A DNA stretch of 64,000 bases, taken from IMG/VR virus record IMGVR_UViG_3300001533_002564, positions 1 through 64,000 of that record, one strand, 5' to 3'. Below the pieces are notes generated by a model. The model saw only the letters and a list, made by a program, of their open reading frames with translations, was not told the DNA's origin and ran no database searches. Both the position numbers and the translations under genes were made by a program. This document shows, one piece after another, positions 7,032-16,145 of this stretch (position 1 is its first letter; the number at the start of each line of letters is the position of its first letter). Source of the DNA: a virus.

Positions 7032-10000
7032 TTATCCACATTTACTATTTCCACATCCCATACAAATAAGACATCCTTCTTTGTATTGTAGGTCATTACT
7101 GCCACATACAGGACAAGTGCCTTTACCTTTTTCACCGTCTTTAATATATCTTTTAATGACACGAGTAACACCATTTTTCCAAGTATTAATATAATCTTCT
7201 TTAAAATTTAATGAATCAATTAATTCAAAAACATATACTAATGGCATTTTATGTCTTAATACCCCAGAAATAAATTTAGCATAATTCCAGAATTCGGGAT
7301 TAAATGCGTGGTTTAGTCCAGTAAAAATATGTTTATCTCCTTGTGAATCAATATATTCAATATCATATCGTTTTCTTTTTACTTTAACTATTTTACCATC
7401 AATAAGTTCATCTATTTCAATAATATTTTTTACAACTTCACATTCAGTAATTAATGGAGGTAGTGAACTTAAACCATTTTCAAGACGACCAGTAAAAATT
7501 TCGTATGGATGACCATCTTTTAATCCAACAACAGCAATCCATTTTTCAAGTTTATTTTGAAAACGATGTATTTCTGCTTTTAATCTTTTTCCTCTTTTGG
7601 GTGCATGAACTTCTTCAATTGCCACTTCTTTTTTCTCATTATTAGATATTAGAACACCACTTCTACTACCTTCACGATAAACAGTCATTCCTTTACAACC
7701 AGCACTCCATCCAGTTTCATATACTTGACGAACTAAATCTTCAGTTGCTTCTTCGGGTAAATTAACTGTCACACTAATACTATGGTCAACATGTTTTTGT
7801 ATTCTACCTTGCATTTCAACTTTCTTAACCCAATCAACATCATTTGAAGTAGCTTTATAATAAGGTGATTTTTTTACTATTTCATCAACTTGTTCTTCTG
7901 TCATTGTTTTAACAATATCAACATCATAATCATTTGCTTTTAACCATGTTTTAAAGTTGTTATGGAAGACAAGATATTCTTTCCATGCAATTCCTTCTTC
8001 ATCAACAAAATCTATTTGAATATCTTTTTCTTGTGGATTAATTTTTCTTCTTCTTTTATAAACAGGTAAGAAAACAGGTTCAATTCCTGATGTTGTCTGT
8101 GTCATTAAACTTGCAGTACCTGTAGGTGCTATTGTTAATAATGCAATATTTCTACGACCATATTTAACCATGTCTGCATATAGTTCAGGATTTGCTTCTT
8201 TTATACGTAAAATAAATGGATTATTCTTTTCTCTTTTAGCGTCATAAATTGGAAATGCTCCACGTTCTTTTGCTAATATAACCGATGATTTATATGCATT
8301 TAATTTTAAATTTTCATGTACTTTTTCACTAAAATCATTTACACTATCAGTCCCATATGTAAGACTTAATGCTGCAAGCATGTCACCTTCAGCAGTAACA
8401 CCTAAACCAGTTCTTCTGCCTTCAATTGCTTTTTCTCTGATTTTAGTCCATAAATTAATTTCATATAATTTAATGAATTCATCTTCAGGGTCTAATTTAA
8501 TTTTAGCTAGAATATTATCAATTTTTTCTAATTCTAAATCAATAATATCATCCATATAACGCATAGCAATAATTACATCATTTTTAAATAAATCCCAATC
8601 AAAATAAGAATCAGAAGTAAATGGATTAACAACATATCCGTACAAATTAAGTGCAAGTAATCTACAACTATCATATGGACATAAAGGTATTTCACCACAA
8701 TTGTGCACACTAATTCCATTGCAATCAAATTCATGTGCAATATCAACATTACAATCATAAACATCTTCAACACCTACTAATTTTATTGATTTAATTGAAT
8801 CAGTGAAATATTCTTTATATAAACCACGCTTTAAATTATTTAATACATTATCTAATTTTGTTTGTTTATTAACGTCCTTAAAACCAATACGTTTATTAAA
8901 AACCAATAAATTTTCTTTAGATATTACTAACTCATGTTGTGCTTTTACATTATATTCTTTTTTACCACCATTACCATCAGGTAACATTTTTTTACTGTCT
9001 AATCTCCTATTTTTAAATATTGATGAGACGATACCTAACCTTAGTAACATTCTTTGAATAACTTCCAGATTATTAAGATTAGATGAAGATAGTCTAACAT
9101 TAATACCCTTTTTACTATTATTTAATACTGTACCATCAGCATCTAATATTCCTGAAATAAAACCACGATAAAAATCAGAACTTTGTGATTCAATTGCATA
9201 ACCTAAATTCTTACCGTCAAACAATCCTAAATCATTTGCTATTCTACCTAATGGATTTGATTTAACAGTAATTATTTCATTATTATCGTCACCACTACCA
9301 AGACTATCGTTATAATTCAATGATGTTTTAATTAAATCAACAGCAATTTTTTTCATTGTTGCTCGATTTTCACCCCAATATCTTAAATATGCAGTTTCAT
9401 TTACTAGAGAACCATCACCAACTAATGAACCAATTAACCAACCAATTTTATCATCGTAATTACTATCCCATGAAGATTTTAAATTTTGGTTTTTATTATA
9501 ATTTAAATTAAGTACGTCACCTTCAATCAAATCACCTAACTCAACCCATTCATATGATTTTTTTCCTCGATTTTGTTTAATAACCCTTTTAAACTTATGA
9601 TTATCAGTAGCTTTTATCTTTAAACCACGATTAGTTTCAACTTCATAAACCTTTTTATCTCCAGTATAGAAAAAACCGCCTTTTGATAAATATTGCTCGT
9701 TATCAACCAGTGCAGTAAAATCTTTACCAATTAATTCATTAACTTGTTTCGGTCCTTCATTTGTCATCACCCAAGAATCACTTGTAACACAAGGATTAGT
9801 ACTTGTTGTTTTAAATCCTAAGTCAGCATAACAATCAGGAATACTTTCAGAGATTACTTTATCCCAGAAAAGAATACCGGGTTCGCCTGATTTCCATGCA
9901 TTATGTATTATTTTTTTCCAAAGTTTTGTTGGGTCAATTTCTTTTATGATTTTAGGATTATCGCTATCAATTGGATATTTTTGTTCAAAAGCATACTCAT

Positions 10001-10688
10001 ATTTTGCAGCTTTCATAAATTCATCAGTTAATCTTACTGAAACGTTAGCACCAGTAACTTTACCTTCACTCATTTTTGCATCAATAAAATCTTCAGCATC
10101 AGGATGATTAATTGAAACACTTAACATTAATGCGCCTCTTCGACCATCTTGTGCTACTTCTTTTGTACTATTTGAATATCTTTCCATAAAAGGAACAATT
10201 CCAGTACTTGTTATCGCACTATTTTTTACTGGACTTCCTTTAGGACGAATAAATGACAGGTCTTGTCCTACTCCACCTCGTCTTTTTTGAAGTTGAACCA
10301 TATCTTGATCGAGTTTCATAATTCCACCATAACTATCACTGTCTTTATTATTTCCAATTACAAAACAATTAGATAGTGATATTATTTGAAAATTATTACC
10401 AATACCAGACATCGAACCACCTTGTGGAACAATTCTTTTAAAATTTTTAATTGTTTTATAAATTTCTTTTGCAGATAATGCATTAGGATATTTAGCTTCG
10501 ATTCTCGCAAATTCTTTTGCTAATCTCCTATGCATATTATCTGGGGATAATTCATAATAATTATTATCGTCTTTTAAACAATATTTTTTTATCCAGACAT
10601 CTGTAGCTAATTGGTCGTTATTAAAATAAGTTAATGTTGCTTCTTCAACTTGTTCTTTTGTATAAGTTTTTTTGGTTTTTTCTATCAT
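7032..10688 (-). CDS. nrdJ: class II (adenosylcobalamin-dependent) ribonucleotide reductase with intein
   Basis: A 1218-residue precursor; removal of the 364-residue intein leaves 854. The enzyme reduces ribonucleotides to deoxyribonucleotides for phage DNA synthesis using coenzyme B12. Visible signs are SNCFVIG (redox cysteine region), RRGGVGQDLSFIRP, the radical-cysteine motif NP/CGEI split by the intein, APTGTASL in the substrate-binding barrel, and a C-terminal cysteine cluster (CPVCG, CLICMGCG) typical of NrdJ tails. C664 is both the first residue after the intein and the expected thiyl-radical cysteine, so the enzyme is inactive until splicing. A host-like promoter at 10722-10752 suggests early expression. 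Confidence 0.95.
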   Translation of the reverse strand: MIEKTKKTYTKEQVEEATLTYFNNDQLATDVWIKKYCLKDDNNYYELSPDNMHRRLAKEFARIEAKYPNALSAKEIYKTIKNFKRIVPQGGSMSGIGNNFQIISLSNCFVIGNNKDSDSYGGIMKLDQDMVQLQKRRGGVGQDLSFIRPKGSPVKNSAITSTGIVPFMERYSNSTKEVAQDGRRGALMLSVSINHPDAEDFIDAKMSEGKVTGANVSVRLTDEFMKAAKYEYAFEQKYPIDSDNPKIIKEIDPTKLWKKIIHNAWKSGEPGILFWDKVISESIPDCYADLGFKTTSTNPCVTSDSWVMTNEGPKQVNELIGKDFTALVDNEQYLSKGGFFYTGDKKVYEVETNRGLKIKATDNHKFKRVIKQNRGKKSYEWVELGDLIEGDVLNLNYNKNQNLKSSWDSNYDDKIGWLIGSLVGDGSLVNETAYLRYWGENRATMKKIAVDLIKTSLNYNDSLGSGDDNNEIITVKSNPLGRIANDLGLFDGKNLGYAIESQSSDFYRGFISGILDADGTVLNNSKKGINVRLSSSNLNNLEVIQRMLLRLGIVSSIFKNRRLDSKKMLPDGNGGKKEYNVKAQHELVISKENLLVFNKRIGFKDVNKQTKLDNVLNNLKRGLYKEYFTDSIKSIKLVGVEDVYDCNVDIAHEFDCNGISVHNCGEIPLCPYDSCRLLALNLYGYVVNPFTSDSYFDWDLFKNDVIIAMRYMDDIIDLELEKIDNILAKIKLDPEDEFIKLYEINLWTKIREKAIEGRRTGLGVTAEGDMLAALSLTYGTDSVNDFSEKVHENLKLNAYKSSVILAKERGAFPIYDAKREKNNPFILRIKEANPELYADMVKYGRRNIALLTIAPTGTASLMTQTTSGIEPVFLPVYKRRRKINPQEKDIQIDFVDEEGIAWKEYLVFHNNFKTWLKANDYDVDIVKTMTEEQVDEIVKKSPYYKATSNDVDWVKKVEMQGRIQKHVDHSISVTVNLPEEATEDLVRQVYETGWSAGCKGMTVYREGSRSGVLISNNEKKEVAIEEVHAPKRGKRLKAEIHRFQNKLEKWIAVVGLKDGHPYEIFTGRLENGLSSLPPLITECEVVKNIIEIDELIDGKIVKVKRKRYDIEYIDSQGDKHIFTGLNHAFNPEFWNYAKFISGVLRHKMPLVYVFELIDSLNFKEDYINTWKNGVTRVIKRYIKDGEKGKGTCPVCGSNDLQYKEGCLICMGCGNSKCG
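8700..9791 (-). mobile_element. NrdJ intein with LAGLIDADG endonuclease
   Basis: Residues 300-663 of the precursor. It starts at C300 (CVTSDSWVMTNEG), has a block B-like TDNHKF, two LAGLIDADG helices (IGSLVGDG near 419 and ISGILDADG near 511) and ends with the C-terminal splice motif VYDCNVDIAHEF..SVHN before Cys. All splice residues look intact. Insertion at the active-site cysteine is a known site for ribonucleotide reductase inteins. Confidence 0.93.
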
Positions 10689-10721
10689 AATGTGTTATAA
10701 TTTTTTATAATTTTTGAGTGA

Positions 10722-10752
10722 CAAATATATACATTAGTTTGAATAAATACAA
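10722..10752 (-). promoter_or_regulatory. host-like promoter of nrdJ
   Basis: TTG, 20 nt, then TATATTTG on the minus strand, close to the Bacteroidetes consensus. An AGTATTTATA-like phage element (GTATTTATTC) overlaps its upstream part. Confidence 0.65.
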
Positions 10753-10844
10753 GGGTTTCTTAAAAATATAAAAAAAATTATTAGTTATTTTTTATATTTT
10801 TTTTATTTGAGAATTTAACAATTTTATTGTCAGTATATTAAAGA

Positions 10845-10875
10845 AAAAGGAGTGCTAAAAGCACTCCCAAAAAAA
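10845..10875. terminator. intrinsic terminator
   Basis: Hairpin GGAGTGCT/AGCACTCC followed by TTTTTC on the minus strand, ending the small VWA gene. Confidence 0.85.
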
Positions 10876-10922
10876 ACGGAAATTGATACAAAACAGAAAA
10901 AAACTATTATTAATTTCTTTTA

Positions 10923-11630
10923 TTAATCATCATTTTTATCATCAATTAATGATTTTGATATCGTTTTAAAATCATCATGACTTGAACTCATACTTCTATA
11001 ACTTACAGCAGCGTCATTTAATGTATTTGACATATTAAATACACCATCACTTGATGCTGTATAAGTATATGTATTACCAATACTTACACCAAAACTACTT
11101 CCAACAGAAAAAGCATCTTGATTTGCAGCAAGATAGATGAAATTCCAATCATCATTTTCACAATCTTTAATAAGTTTTTTTACATCATCTAAATCATATT
11201 CTTTACTTGTATTATTAAGTCCATCAGTTATAATACATACAAGTACTTTTGCTGATGCTTCAACTCCGAGTTTACGATGATTTGCTTTAACTTCATTAAT
11301 TGTTTTACCAATTGCATCATAAAGTGAAGTACTTCCTCTCGGATACCACTCTTTTTCAGTAATTTCTTTTACTTTTTTAATATCGACATCATCATAAAGT
11401 AATTCATATTTATCGTCAAAAAGTACAACAGTTAATGTTGCTTCGTCAGGTAATTCTTTTTGTTGCTTTATAAAGGTATTGAATCCACCAATACTATCGT
11501 CCATTATACTTGACATAGACCCACTACGGTCTAATATACAAATGATTTGTGTTTTTTCATTTGTATTAATGTTTTCTTCAACTACGGTTTTAGTGACAGT
11601 TGTAGTTACTTTCTTTTTATTTTTAGCCAT
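10923..11630 (-). CDS. VWA-domain protein
   Basis: A 235-residue protein that is almost entirely one VWA domain. The MIDAS site has DRSGSMS at 34-40, GSTSLYDAIG and ITDGLNN. This layout resembles small TerF/YegL-like VWA proteins. The N-terminus is lysine- and threonine-rich (MAKNKKKVTTTVTKTV) and the C-terminus serine- and aspartate-rich. A host-like -7 element (TATCTTTG at 11668-11675) precedes it. With the 756-residue VWA protein it flanks nrdJ on the same strand, so the two may act together, which is inference. Confidence 0.82.
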   Translation of the reverse strand: MAKNKKKVTTTVTKTVVEENINTNEKTQIICILDRSGSMSSIMDDSIGGFNTFIKQQKELPDEATLTVVLFDDKYELLYDDVDIKKVKEITEKEWYPRGSTSLYDAIGKTINEVKANHRKLGVEASAKVLVCIITDGLNNTSKEYDLDDVKKLIKDCENDDWNFIYLAANQDAFSVGSSFGVSIGNTYTYTASSDGVFNMSNTLNDAAVSYRSMSSSHDDFKTISKSLIDDKNDD

Positions 11631-11667
11631 TTTTATACATAAGCATTTATTTTAAAGTTATTTTCAT

Positions 11668-11675
11668 CAAAGATA
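11668..11675 (-). promoter_or_regulatory. host-like -7 element
   Basis: TATCTTTG on the minus strand 38 nt upstream of the VWA start codon. The -33 region is only T-rich. Confidence 0.45.
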
Positions 11676-11845
11676 ATTCAATTTCAATTAAAATGCAAGA
11701 TTATTTTTATTTAGATTAAATAAAAATTATAATTAATTGAAAATAAAAAAGTTATGTTTTATTGTATAAATCTTAAGTTTAACTTGATTTAAATACAATA
11801 AAGACATAAAATCTGAAAATAGTTTAATATTTAAAAATAAAATTT

Positions 11846-12535
11846 TTATTTAATCCATTTTCTAATAGCATTATCACTAACACCATATTTACGACCTGTT
11901 TCTGAATATCCTAATACATTAATTTCATTTAATAATTGTTCTTGTGGTGGTCTTTGAACTTTTCTTTGTTCCATATTATGACATTTCATACATAATTTAG
12001 AATTTCTTTTTATTTTTACACCACATATAGAACAATAATTCTTTGGTGTATATTTTTTAAATTTGAATGGTCTTTTGAATTTCTTTGCGTTTCGACCACA
12101 GTGTGTCGAAAGTGTTGCATTACAATTTGGACATAAAATTCTCAAATTTATTAAACGATGATCATTATTTATACCATTAATATGGTCAAGAATTAAACTC
12201 ATTTTTTCACCATACCACATTTCATCTTGTCCACATTTTTCACATATACGTTCTTTTAATCCTTCATCAAACAAACGTTTTTTTAATGAAGTTCGACTAT
12301 ATGTTGAACCAGAAACTAAAATTTCTTCAATAGGTATTTTTAATTGATTTAAATTTTGTGTTTGATTTTTTCTATTAAAATGCGAAATATCAATATTATA
12401 TATTCTTAAGTATCGATTTAATGTGTCATAATTTCCAGTAAATGATTTCAGTCCTAAACATATTAATGTTTCTGATTTATTTGTAGATTTATTAACGCAG
12501 TTTATTAAATTTTCTTCATCCCATCGATTTTTCAT
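11846..12535 (-). CDS. HNH homing endonuclease
   Basis: A 229-residue HNH enzyme. A cysteine pair CEKCG precedes the core LILDHINGINNDHRLINLRILCPNCNA; a second zinc ribbon (CSICG, CMKCH) follows, and a C-terminal helix-turn-helix (YSETGRKYGVSDNAIRKWI) probably binds DNA. It is paralogous to the genes at 25941, 30245 and, in part, 19517, which share the same core and tail. A phage-type promoter lies 14 nt before the start. A tRNA-like gene lies 63 nt upstream. Confidence 0.9.
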   Translation of the reverse strand: MKNRWDEENLINCVNKSTNKSETLICLGLKSFTGNYDTLNRYLRIYNIDISHFNRKNQTQNLNQLKIPIEEILVSGSTYSRTSLKKRLFDEGLKERICEKCGQDEMWYGEKMSLILDHINGINNDHRLINLRILCPNCNATLSTHCGRNAKKFKRPFKFKKYTPKNYCSICGVKIKRNSKLCMKCHNMEQRKVQRPPQEQLLNEINVLGYSETGRKYGVSDNAIRKWIK

Positions 12536-12549
12536 AATTTTAAATTTAA

Positions 12550-12559
12550 TATAAATACT
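12550..12559 (-). promoter_or_regulatory. phage-type AGTATTTATA element
   Basis: AGTATTTATA on the minus strand, 14 nt before the HNH start codon. Confidence 0.6.
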
Positions 12560-12598
12560 CGAACTATGAAAATATTTATATTAAATTTAAAATTTGTT

Positions 12599-12687
12599 GT
12601 CGGAGCAAGGGGTTCGAACCCCCAATGTTTACCCTATGGGAACTGATTTATGGTCAGTCACAACATCACCATCATTGCCGTCTTCCC
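12599..12687 (-). tRNA. tRNA-like element, class II body, mismatched acceptor
   Basis: The T arm (GGGGG TTCGAAC), a variable arm (CCC..GGG) and an anticodon-like arm ACTGA CCATAAA TCAGT are present. Position 33 would be C rather than the nearly universal T, and the acceptor strands (GGGAAGA, GCTCCGA) do not pair. Identity unassigned; possibly a recombination chimera. Confidence 0.4.
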
Positions 12688-12701
12688 ATTATATTTATTA
12701 G

Positions 12702-12796
12702 TGAGATAAAGAGGATTTGAACCTTGTCTTAGTTAGACTTCATCTAACCCTATGTGCACAAATAGGACGGTTTCACCACAACCGAAAAGTTATCTC
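12702..12796 (-). tRNA. class II tRNA-like, GTG in an 8-nt anticodon loop
   Basis: The acceptor stem GAGATAA/TTATCTC is perfect and the variable arm is long (GTTAGA/TCTAAC). The anticodon-like arm CCTAT/ATAGG holds an 8-nt loop with GTG. The D arm (GGTT/AACC) is shifted and the T stem is weak. Identity uncertain; histidine by triplet, but the body is not histidine-like. Confidence 0.45.
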
Positions 12797-12801
12797 ATTA
12801 G

Positions 12802-12880
12802 TGGGGATGGTAGGACTCGAACCTACATGCCGAAGCGGGACTTTTACAGAGTCTTGGGTATTCCAGCACCCAACATCCCC
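12802..12880 (-). tRNA. tRNA-Tyr(GTA)
   Basis: Perfect acceptor GGGGATG/CATCCCC, loop CTGTAAA, long variable arm CCGCTTCGGC, T arm GTAGG TTCGAGT CCTAC. Confidence 0.95.
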
Positions 12881-12951
12881 CAATTGAATTTTTTTACATG
12901 AATACCTTTCCTCAGTTCATCGAAAAATTCTAAAACGTTCTACCCTGTTTG

Positions 12952-13024
12952 TGCGCCCGAAGGGACTTGAACCCTTAACTCCCGATTTAAAGGACCGGTA
13001 CTCTACCAATTGAGTTACGAACGC
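12952..13024 (-). tRNA. tRNA-Lys(TTT), C at position 33
   Basis: Acceptor GCGTTCG/CGGGCGC, normal D and T arms. The seven-nt loop is CCTTTAA, giving TTT but with C instead of T at position 33. Confidence 0.8.
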
Positions 13025-13029
13025 AATTG

Positions 13030-13102
13030 TGACCCCTGTGAGGCTCGAACTCACGACCCATGCCTTAAAAGGGCATTGCTCTACCAACTGAGCTAAGAGG
13101 TC
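13030..13102 (-). tRNA. tRNA-Lys(TTT)
   Basis: Acceptor GACCTCT/AGGGGTC, canonical D arm, loop CTTTTAA, T arm GTGAG TTCGAGC CTCAC. Second lysine tRNA in tandem. Confidence 0.93.
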
Positions 13103-13121
13103 AATTTCACATTGGATGTTA

Positions 13122-13206
13122 TTCATTATACGGGACTCGAACCCGTGCGCAAGGATTAAGGATAGCATGTGCGTTTCCTTTGCTCTACCAACTGAGCTAC
13201 TAATGC
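13122..13206 (-). tRNA. tRNA-like with enlarged anticodon loop
   Basis: Canonical D arm (GCTCAGTTGGTAGAGC) and T arm (ACGGG TTCGAGT CCCGT), but AAGGA/TCCTT closes a 13-nt loop, the variable region is 11 nt, and only five of seven acceptor pairs form. Anticodon not assignable. Confidence 0.5.
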
Positions 13207-13408
13207 AACCAATGTGTCTACTCACATAATTACTAATATTGATTACTTATTTAATTTACTAATATATTTCTAATTATCTTGCCTGTCAGCACCTTCCACT
13301 GCTCAAGTTTTTTTATCTCACGATTGCGATTGTTACATACCATCTTTTCACACATTTTACTTTAAGATTTTCATCTTCTCTTTCATATCACTTTCAATTT
13401 TATATTAA

Positions 13409-13443
13409 TAAAAAAACCCGACTCTTTCGAATCGGGTTTTTTT
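13409..13443. terminator. bidirectional intrinsic terminator
   Basis: AAAAAACCCGA..TCGGGTTTTTTT hairpin between a micro-ORF (13462-13554) and the tRNA cluster. The 200 bases between it and the cluster contain no gene that I can see. Confidence 0.8.
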
Positions 13444-13461
13444 ATTATAAAGTCATTACTT

Positions 13462-13554
13462 TTATATCATAACTTTAGACATAATTATCCCGATTCGTAT
13501 AAGATACTTCTTATAAGATTTTTTACAGTAATAATATTTTCTAAAAGTTGTCAT
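13462..13554 (-). CDS. micro-ORF before a terminator and tRNA cluster
   Basis: A 30-codon ORF, MTTFRKYYYCKKSYKKYLIR.., basic and tyrosine-rich. A GTATTTATG element lies about 40 nt upstream and an intrinsic terminator downstream. Same arrangement as the micro-ORFs at 1.6, 27.0 and 31.6 kb. No function recognised. Confidence 0.4.
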   Translation of the reverse strand: MTTFRKYYYCKKSYKKYLIRIGIIMSKVMI

Positions 13555-13686
13555 TTCTAATTATTTTAAATTTGATTTTACAAAACTATAACATAAATAC
13601 GTAAAAAACAAGAAAATGTTACAAAAATTTAAAATTATTTTTTATTTAATACATAAACTTACTATTCTTTAGATATTTTTTCATAA

Positions 13687-14769
13687 TTACACATCATCAT
13701 AACCATTACTAAATGGTTTACTATATTTTGGTCTAATCATTTTCCAAATAATATCTGCATATGGTCTTTTATCATATAATTTAAATAAAATTGCACGATA
13801 ATTTGATTGTTTTGCTTGTTCAGCAAACTCAGTACGGTTACTTATGTCATTAATATGATAAATTCTTACAAATTCCAATAATGATTGTCTTTCAGTTTCA
13901 TTATATTGATTTTGTAGTTTATTTATTGTTCTTTTTAACCAATCATAAAATTCATCAGGAACTCTATCAAATAACCCATCAAAATCATAATTATTTTTCA
14001 AATGTTCCCAAACAATTACATTAGAAACATTTGTTAATATACCATGCAATCTAACATATTCATTAAACTTAACTTTAACTCTAAATCCATTAAAAAATCT
14101 AATTACAAAACCTTCTTTATTTTCTTCTTCAAGTGCTTTAAGTTCAGTTAAATTTTCAATATTCTTAATTTTATGTCTTTTTACAATGGTAAATAATTTT
14201 GAATATTGTGCAACCATATCGTCATAATATTGTTCAAAACCTGTTTCCGTATTAATTACTGATAATAAAATTAAGTCATACATATCACCATAATCAACAA
14301 CAATCCTGTTTTCAGGATAAATTATTTCAAATAAATAAGTATTATTTTCGTCAAATTTATCATAAGTATTTACATTAAGCATCTTTTTTGCTTCGATTGC
14401 TTGTTCTGAAATAAATGAACCTCTTGATGCAATAATCCAAACCATACGTGGTTTATAGTAGAATAATATAATTAAAGAACCATCCATTTTTTCAAAAATA
14501 TCATAATCTTGTGATAAATCAATTTCTGTTGAATCATGTTCTTCAATATTCTTGAATTTCTGGAATGGACGAGCTAATATATTACCATCAATATCAACAA
14601 CCATTCCACGACAAGACATAGTATATTCATCCCAAAACTTCTTTGATTGTGCTTTAGGACTATAATTAAGTATCCACATATCGTATTCTAGATGTTTATT
14701 TGCTATAATTAAATTATTATCAATATAATGATTTAATTTTTCCCAATTTAATTTTTTTAACATTTTCAT
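13687..14769 (-). CDS. rnlA: T4 Rnl1-like RNA ligase
   Basis: A 360-residue ATP-dependent RNA ligase. The nucleotidyl-lysine motif is KMDGSL (K94); other family features are SCRGMVVDIDGNILARPFQKFKN before it, FEIIYPENRIVVDYGD (motif III region), KEGFVIRFFNG (motif IV) and VKVKFNEY (motif V). T4 RNA ligase 1 reseals tRNAs cut by host anticodon nucleases. With over 20 phage tRNA genes around it, tRNA repair is the likely role; the usual partner kinase/phosphatase is not in this window. The start codon overlaps the stop of the methyltransferase reading frame (ATGA), indicating translational coupling. Confidence 0.88.
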   Translation of the reverse strand: MKMLKKLNWEKLNHYIDNNLIIANKHLEYDMWILNYSPKAQSKKFWDEYTMSCRGMVVDIDGNILARPFQKFKNIEEHDSTEIDLSQDYDIFEKMDGSLIILFYYKPRMVWIIASRGSFISEQAIEAKKMLNVNTYDKFDENNTYLFEIIYPENRIVVDYGDMYDLILLSVINTETGFEQYYDDMVAQYSKLFTIVKRHKIKNIENLTELKALEEENKEGFVIRFFNGFRVKVKFNEYVRLHGILTNVSNVIVWEHLKNNYDFDGLFDRVPDEFYDWLKRTINKLQNQYNETERQSLLEFVRIYHINDISNRTEFAEQAKQSNYRAILFKLYDKRPYADIIWKMIRPKYSKPFSNGYDDV

Positions 14770-15763
14770 TTTACAAATAAATATATTGGTTCATACTTAA
14801 ATTTATTATCTTTTTTTCTTAAATTAACATTCGAAAGTGCTAATTTATATGCTGTTCTATACTTAAAACCGACCTTTTCAGCCGTTTTAATTAATTCTTG
14901 TCTTTTATGTCTGCAATATTAATAAGCATCACAGCACCCGATTTTAACCCATAATAACAATTTTTAAAAGTTTCTGTAAGATAACCTTCAATCCATTCTT
15001 CTTTAGTTGGATATTTTATATAACTTTGAGTTTTTTCATCACTATATTTTTCTAAATCAAAATATGGTGGTGAAGTAAAACATAAATTCAAACTATTTTT
15101 ATTTGGTTTATAATCTTCACTCCCCATATTATAAATCCATGTATCAATATTTTCACCATAATCTTCAACAATTTCCATTAATCCTTCGAATGTTTCTGTT
15201 GATGGTTCTGTTGCTATATATCTTTTAACACCACTTGCAATAGCACCAAACAATCTTCCACCCCAACCACCAGACATATCCCAAACAACTCCATCTTTTG
15301 CAAATACATCATAAATTGTTGCTGCTGCTGTTGGTCTGAAATTAGAAACTGCTTGAACACCTGAATATATTTTCAACATTTTTCTTATACCAGAGTCTGA
15401 CATATATGTTCCCATTTTCAATCTTTTTTGAATGACTTTCATAAATATTTCATCATCCATAAATGCTTCATATGGACTTATTTTATTTCCACATTTTACT
15501 TCAAAAGAATATGGAAAATATGACCAAGCAAGTCCTAATCCATGCATTGTTTGTTTAAAAACACCGTCTTGAAATAAATTACTTCTATCGTAATTCATTA
15601 ATTTTCTAAATTCTTTCAGTCTACTTTCATCATCGAAATAATAATATGGAAATCCATGTTCTCTATAATAATGGAATATGTCTCTAGCAAAATAATTTAA
15701 TTCAGTCTCGGACATATTTCTCCAATGCTTTTCATTTACAAAAACCTGTTCTTTATTTATCAT
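14766..15763 (-). CDS. DNA methyltransferase, apparent -1 frameshift near the C-terminus
   Basis: Residues 1-290 (to the stop at 14891-14893) contain the SAM-binding motif DMSGGWGG (162-169) and the catalytic motif TSPPYF (230-235), as in amino-methyltransferases acting on cytosine N4 or adenine N6. After IADIKDKN the frame stops. The -1 frame continues without a break (RQELIKTAEKVGFKYRTAYK.. to ..IYLFVK) and ends in a TGA overlapping the RNA ligase ATG. About 45 residues are therefore split off by one base near 14899-14910 (ATAAAAGAC). It may be a sequencing error, a recent mutation or programmed shifting. The gene begins five bases after the upstream small gene. Confidence 0.8.
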
Positions 15764-15767
15764 ATTA

Positions 15768-16061
15768 TTAATACTTTAATATTTTAATTCGTTTAGCTAA
15801 ATACCATAATCCACCTTGATTTTCAGGTCTTTTTAATTCACTAAAATCTTCAATTAATACTTTTTTCCAAACTCTCATTTCACCATTTTTTAATTTCATT
15901 TTTAAATGAGATGCTTCAGGTTTAGCTGTGCAATGCCACCCTTCTCTAATAGCAAAACCATTAGTTGGGTGATTTTCACTTTCCATCCATTTATTAATAA
16001 ATAATGATGTTATTTCACCTGACTTTAGTTGTCTAAATAATTTATACGCAATTTTTACCAT
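15768..16061 (-). CDS. hypothetical protein (97 aa)
   Basis: Contains GFAIREGWHCTAKPEASHLKMK and ends GGLWYLAKRIKILKY. Basic, soluble, no known motif. It is the first gene of a three-gene operon with the methyltransferase and RNA ligase. A host-like TATCTTTG lies 29 nt upstream. Conserved-looking but function unknown. Confidence 0.7.
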   Translation of the reverse strand: MVKIAYKLFRQLKSGEITSLFINKWMESENHPTNGFAIREGWHCTAKPEASHLKMKLKNGEMRVWKKVLIEDFSELKRPENQGGLWYLAKRIKILKY

Positions 16062-16089
16062 AATGTTATATTAAAAATATTAATATAGA

Positions 16090-16097
16090 CAAAGATA
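16090..16097 (-). promoter_or_regulatory. host-like -7 element
   Basis: TATCTTTG on the minus strand upstream of the 16061 gene; the -33 region is T-rich (TTTTC). Confidence 0.5.
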
Positions 16098-16120
16098 TAA
16101 AAATATTTTAGAAAACATAT

Positions 16121-16130
16121 AGTATTTATA
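16121..16130 (+). promoter_or_regulatory. phage-type AGTATTTATA element
   Basis: Exact AGTATTTATA, 15 nt before the start codon at 16146. Confidence 0.65.
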
Positions 16131-16145
16131 TAAAATTGTAATCCA

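Noticed and set aside
12550-12559. T4-type late promoters (TATAAATA)
   Set aside because: TATAAATA reads away from the nearby genes; only its reverse complement is consistently in coding orientation, so it is described as a separate motif.
12917-13225. ORF across the Lys tRNA cluster
   Set aside because: Covers three tRNA genes; not coding.
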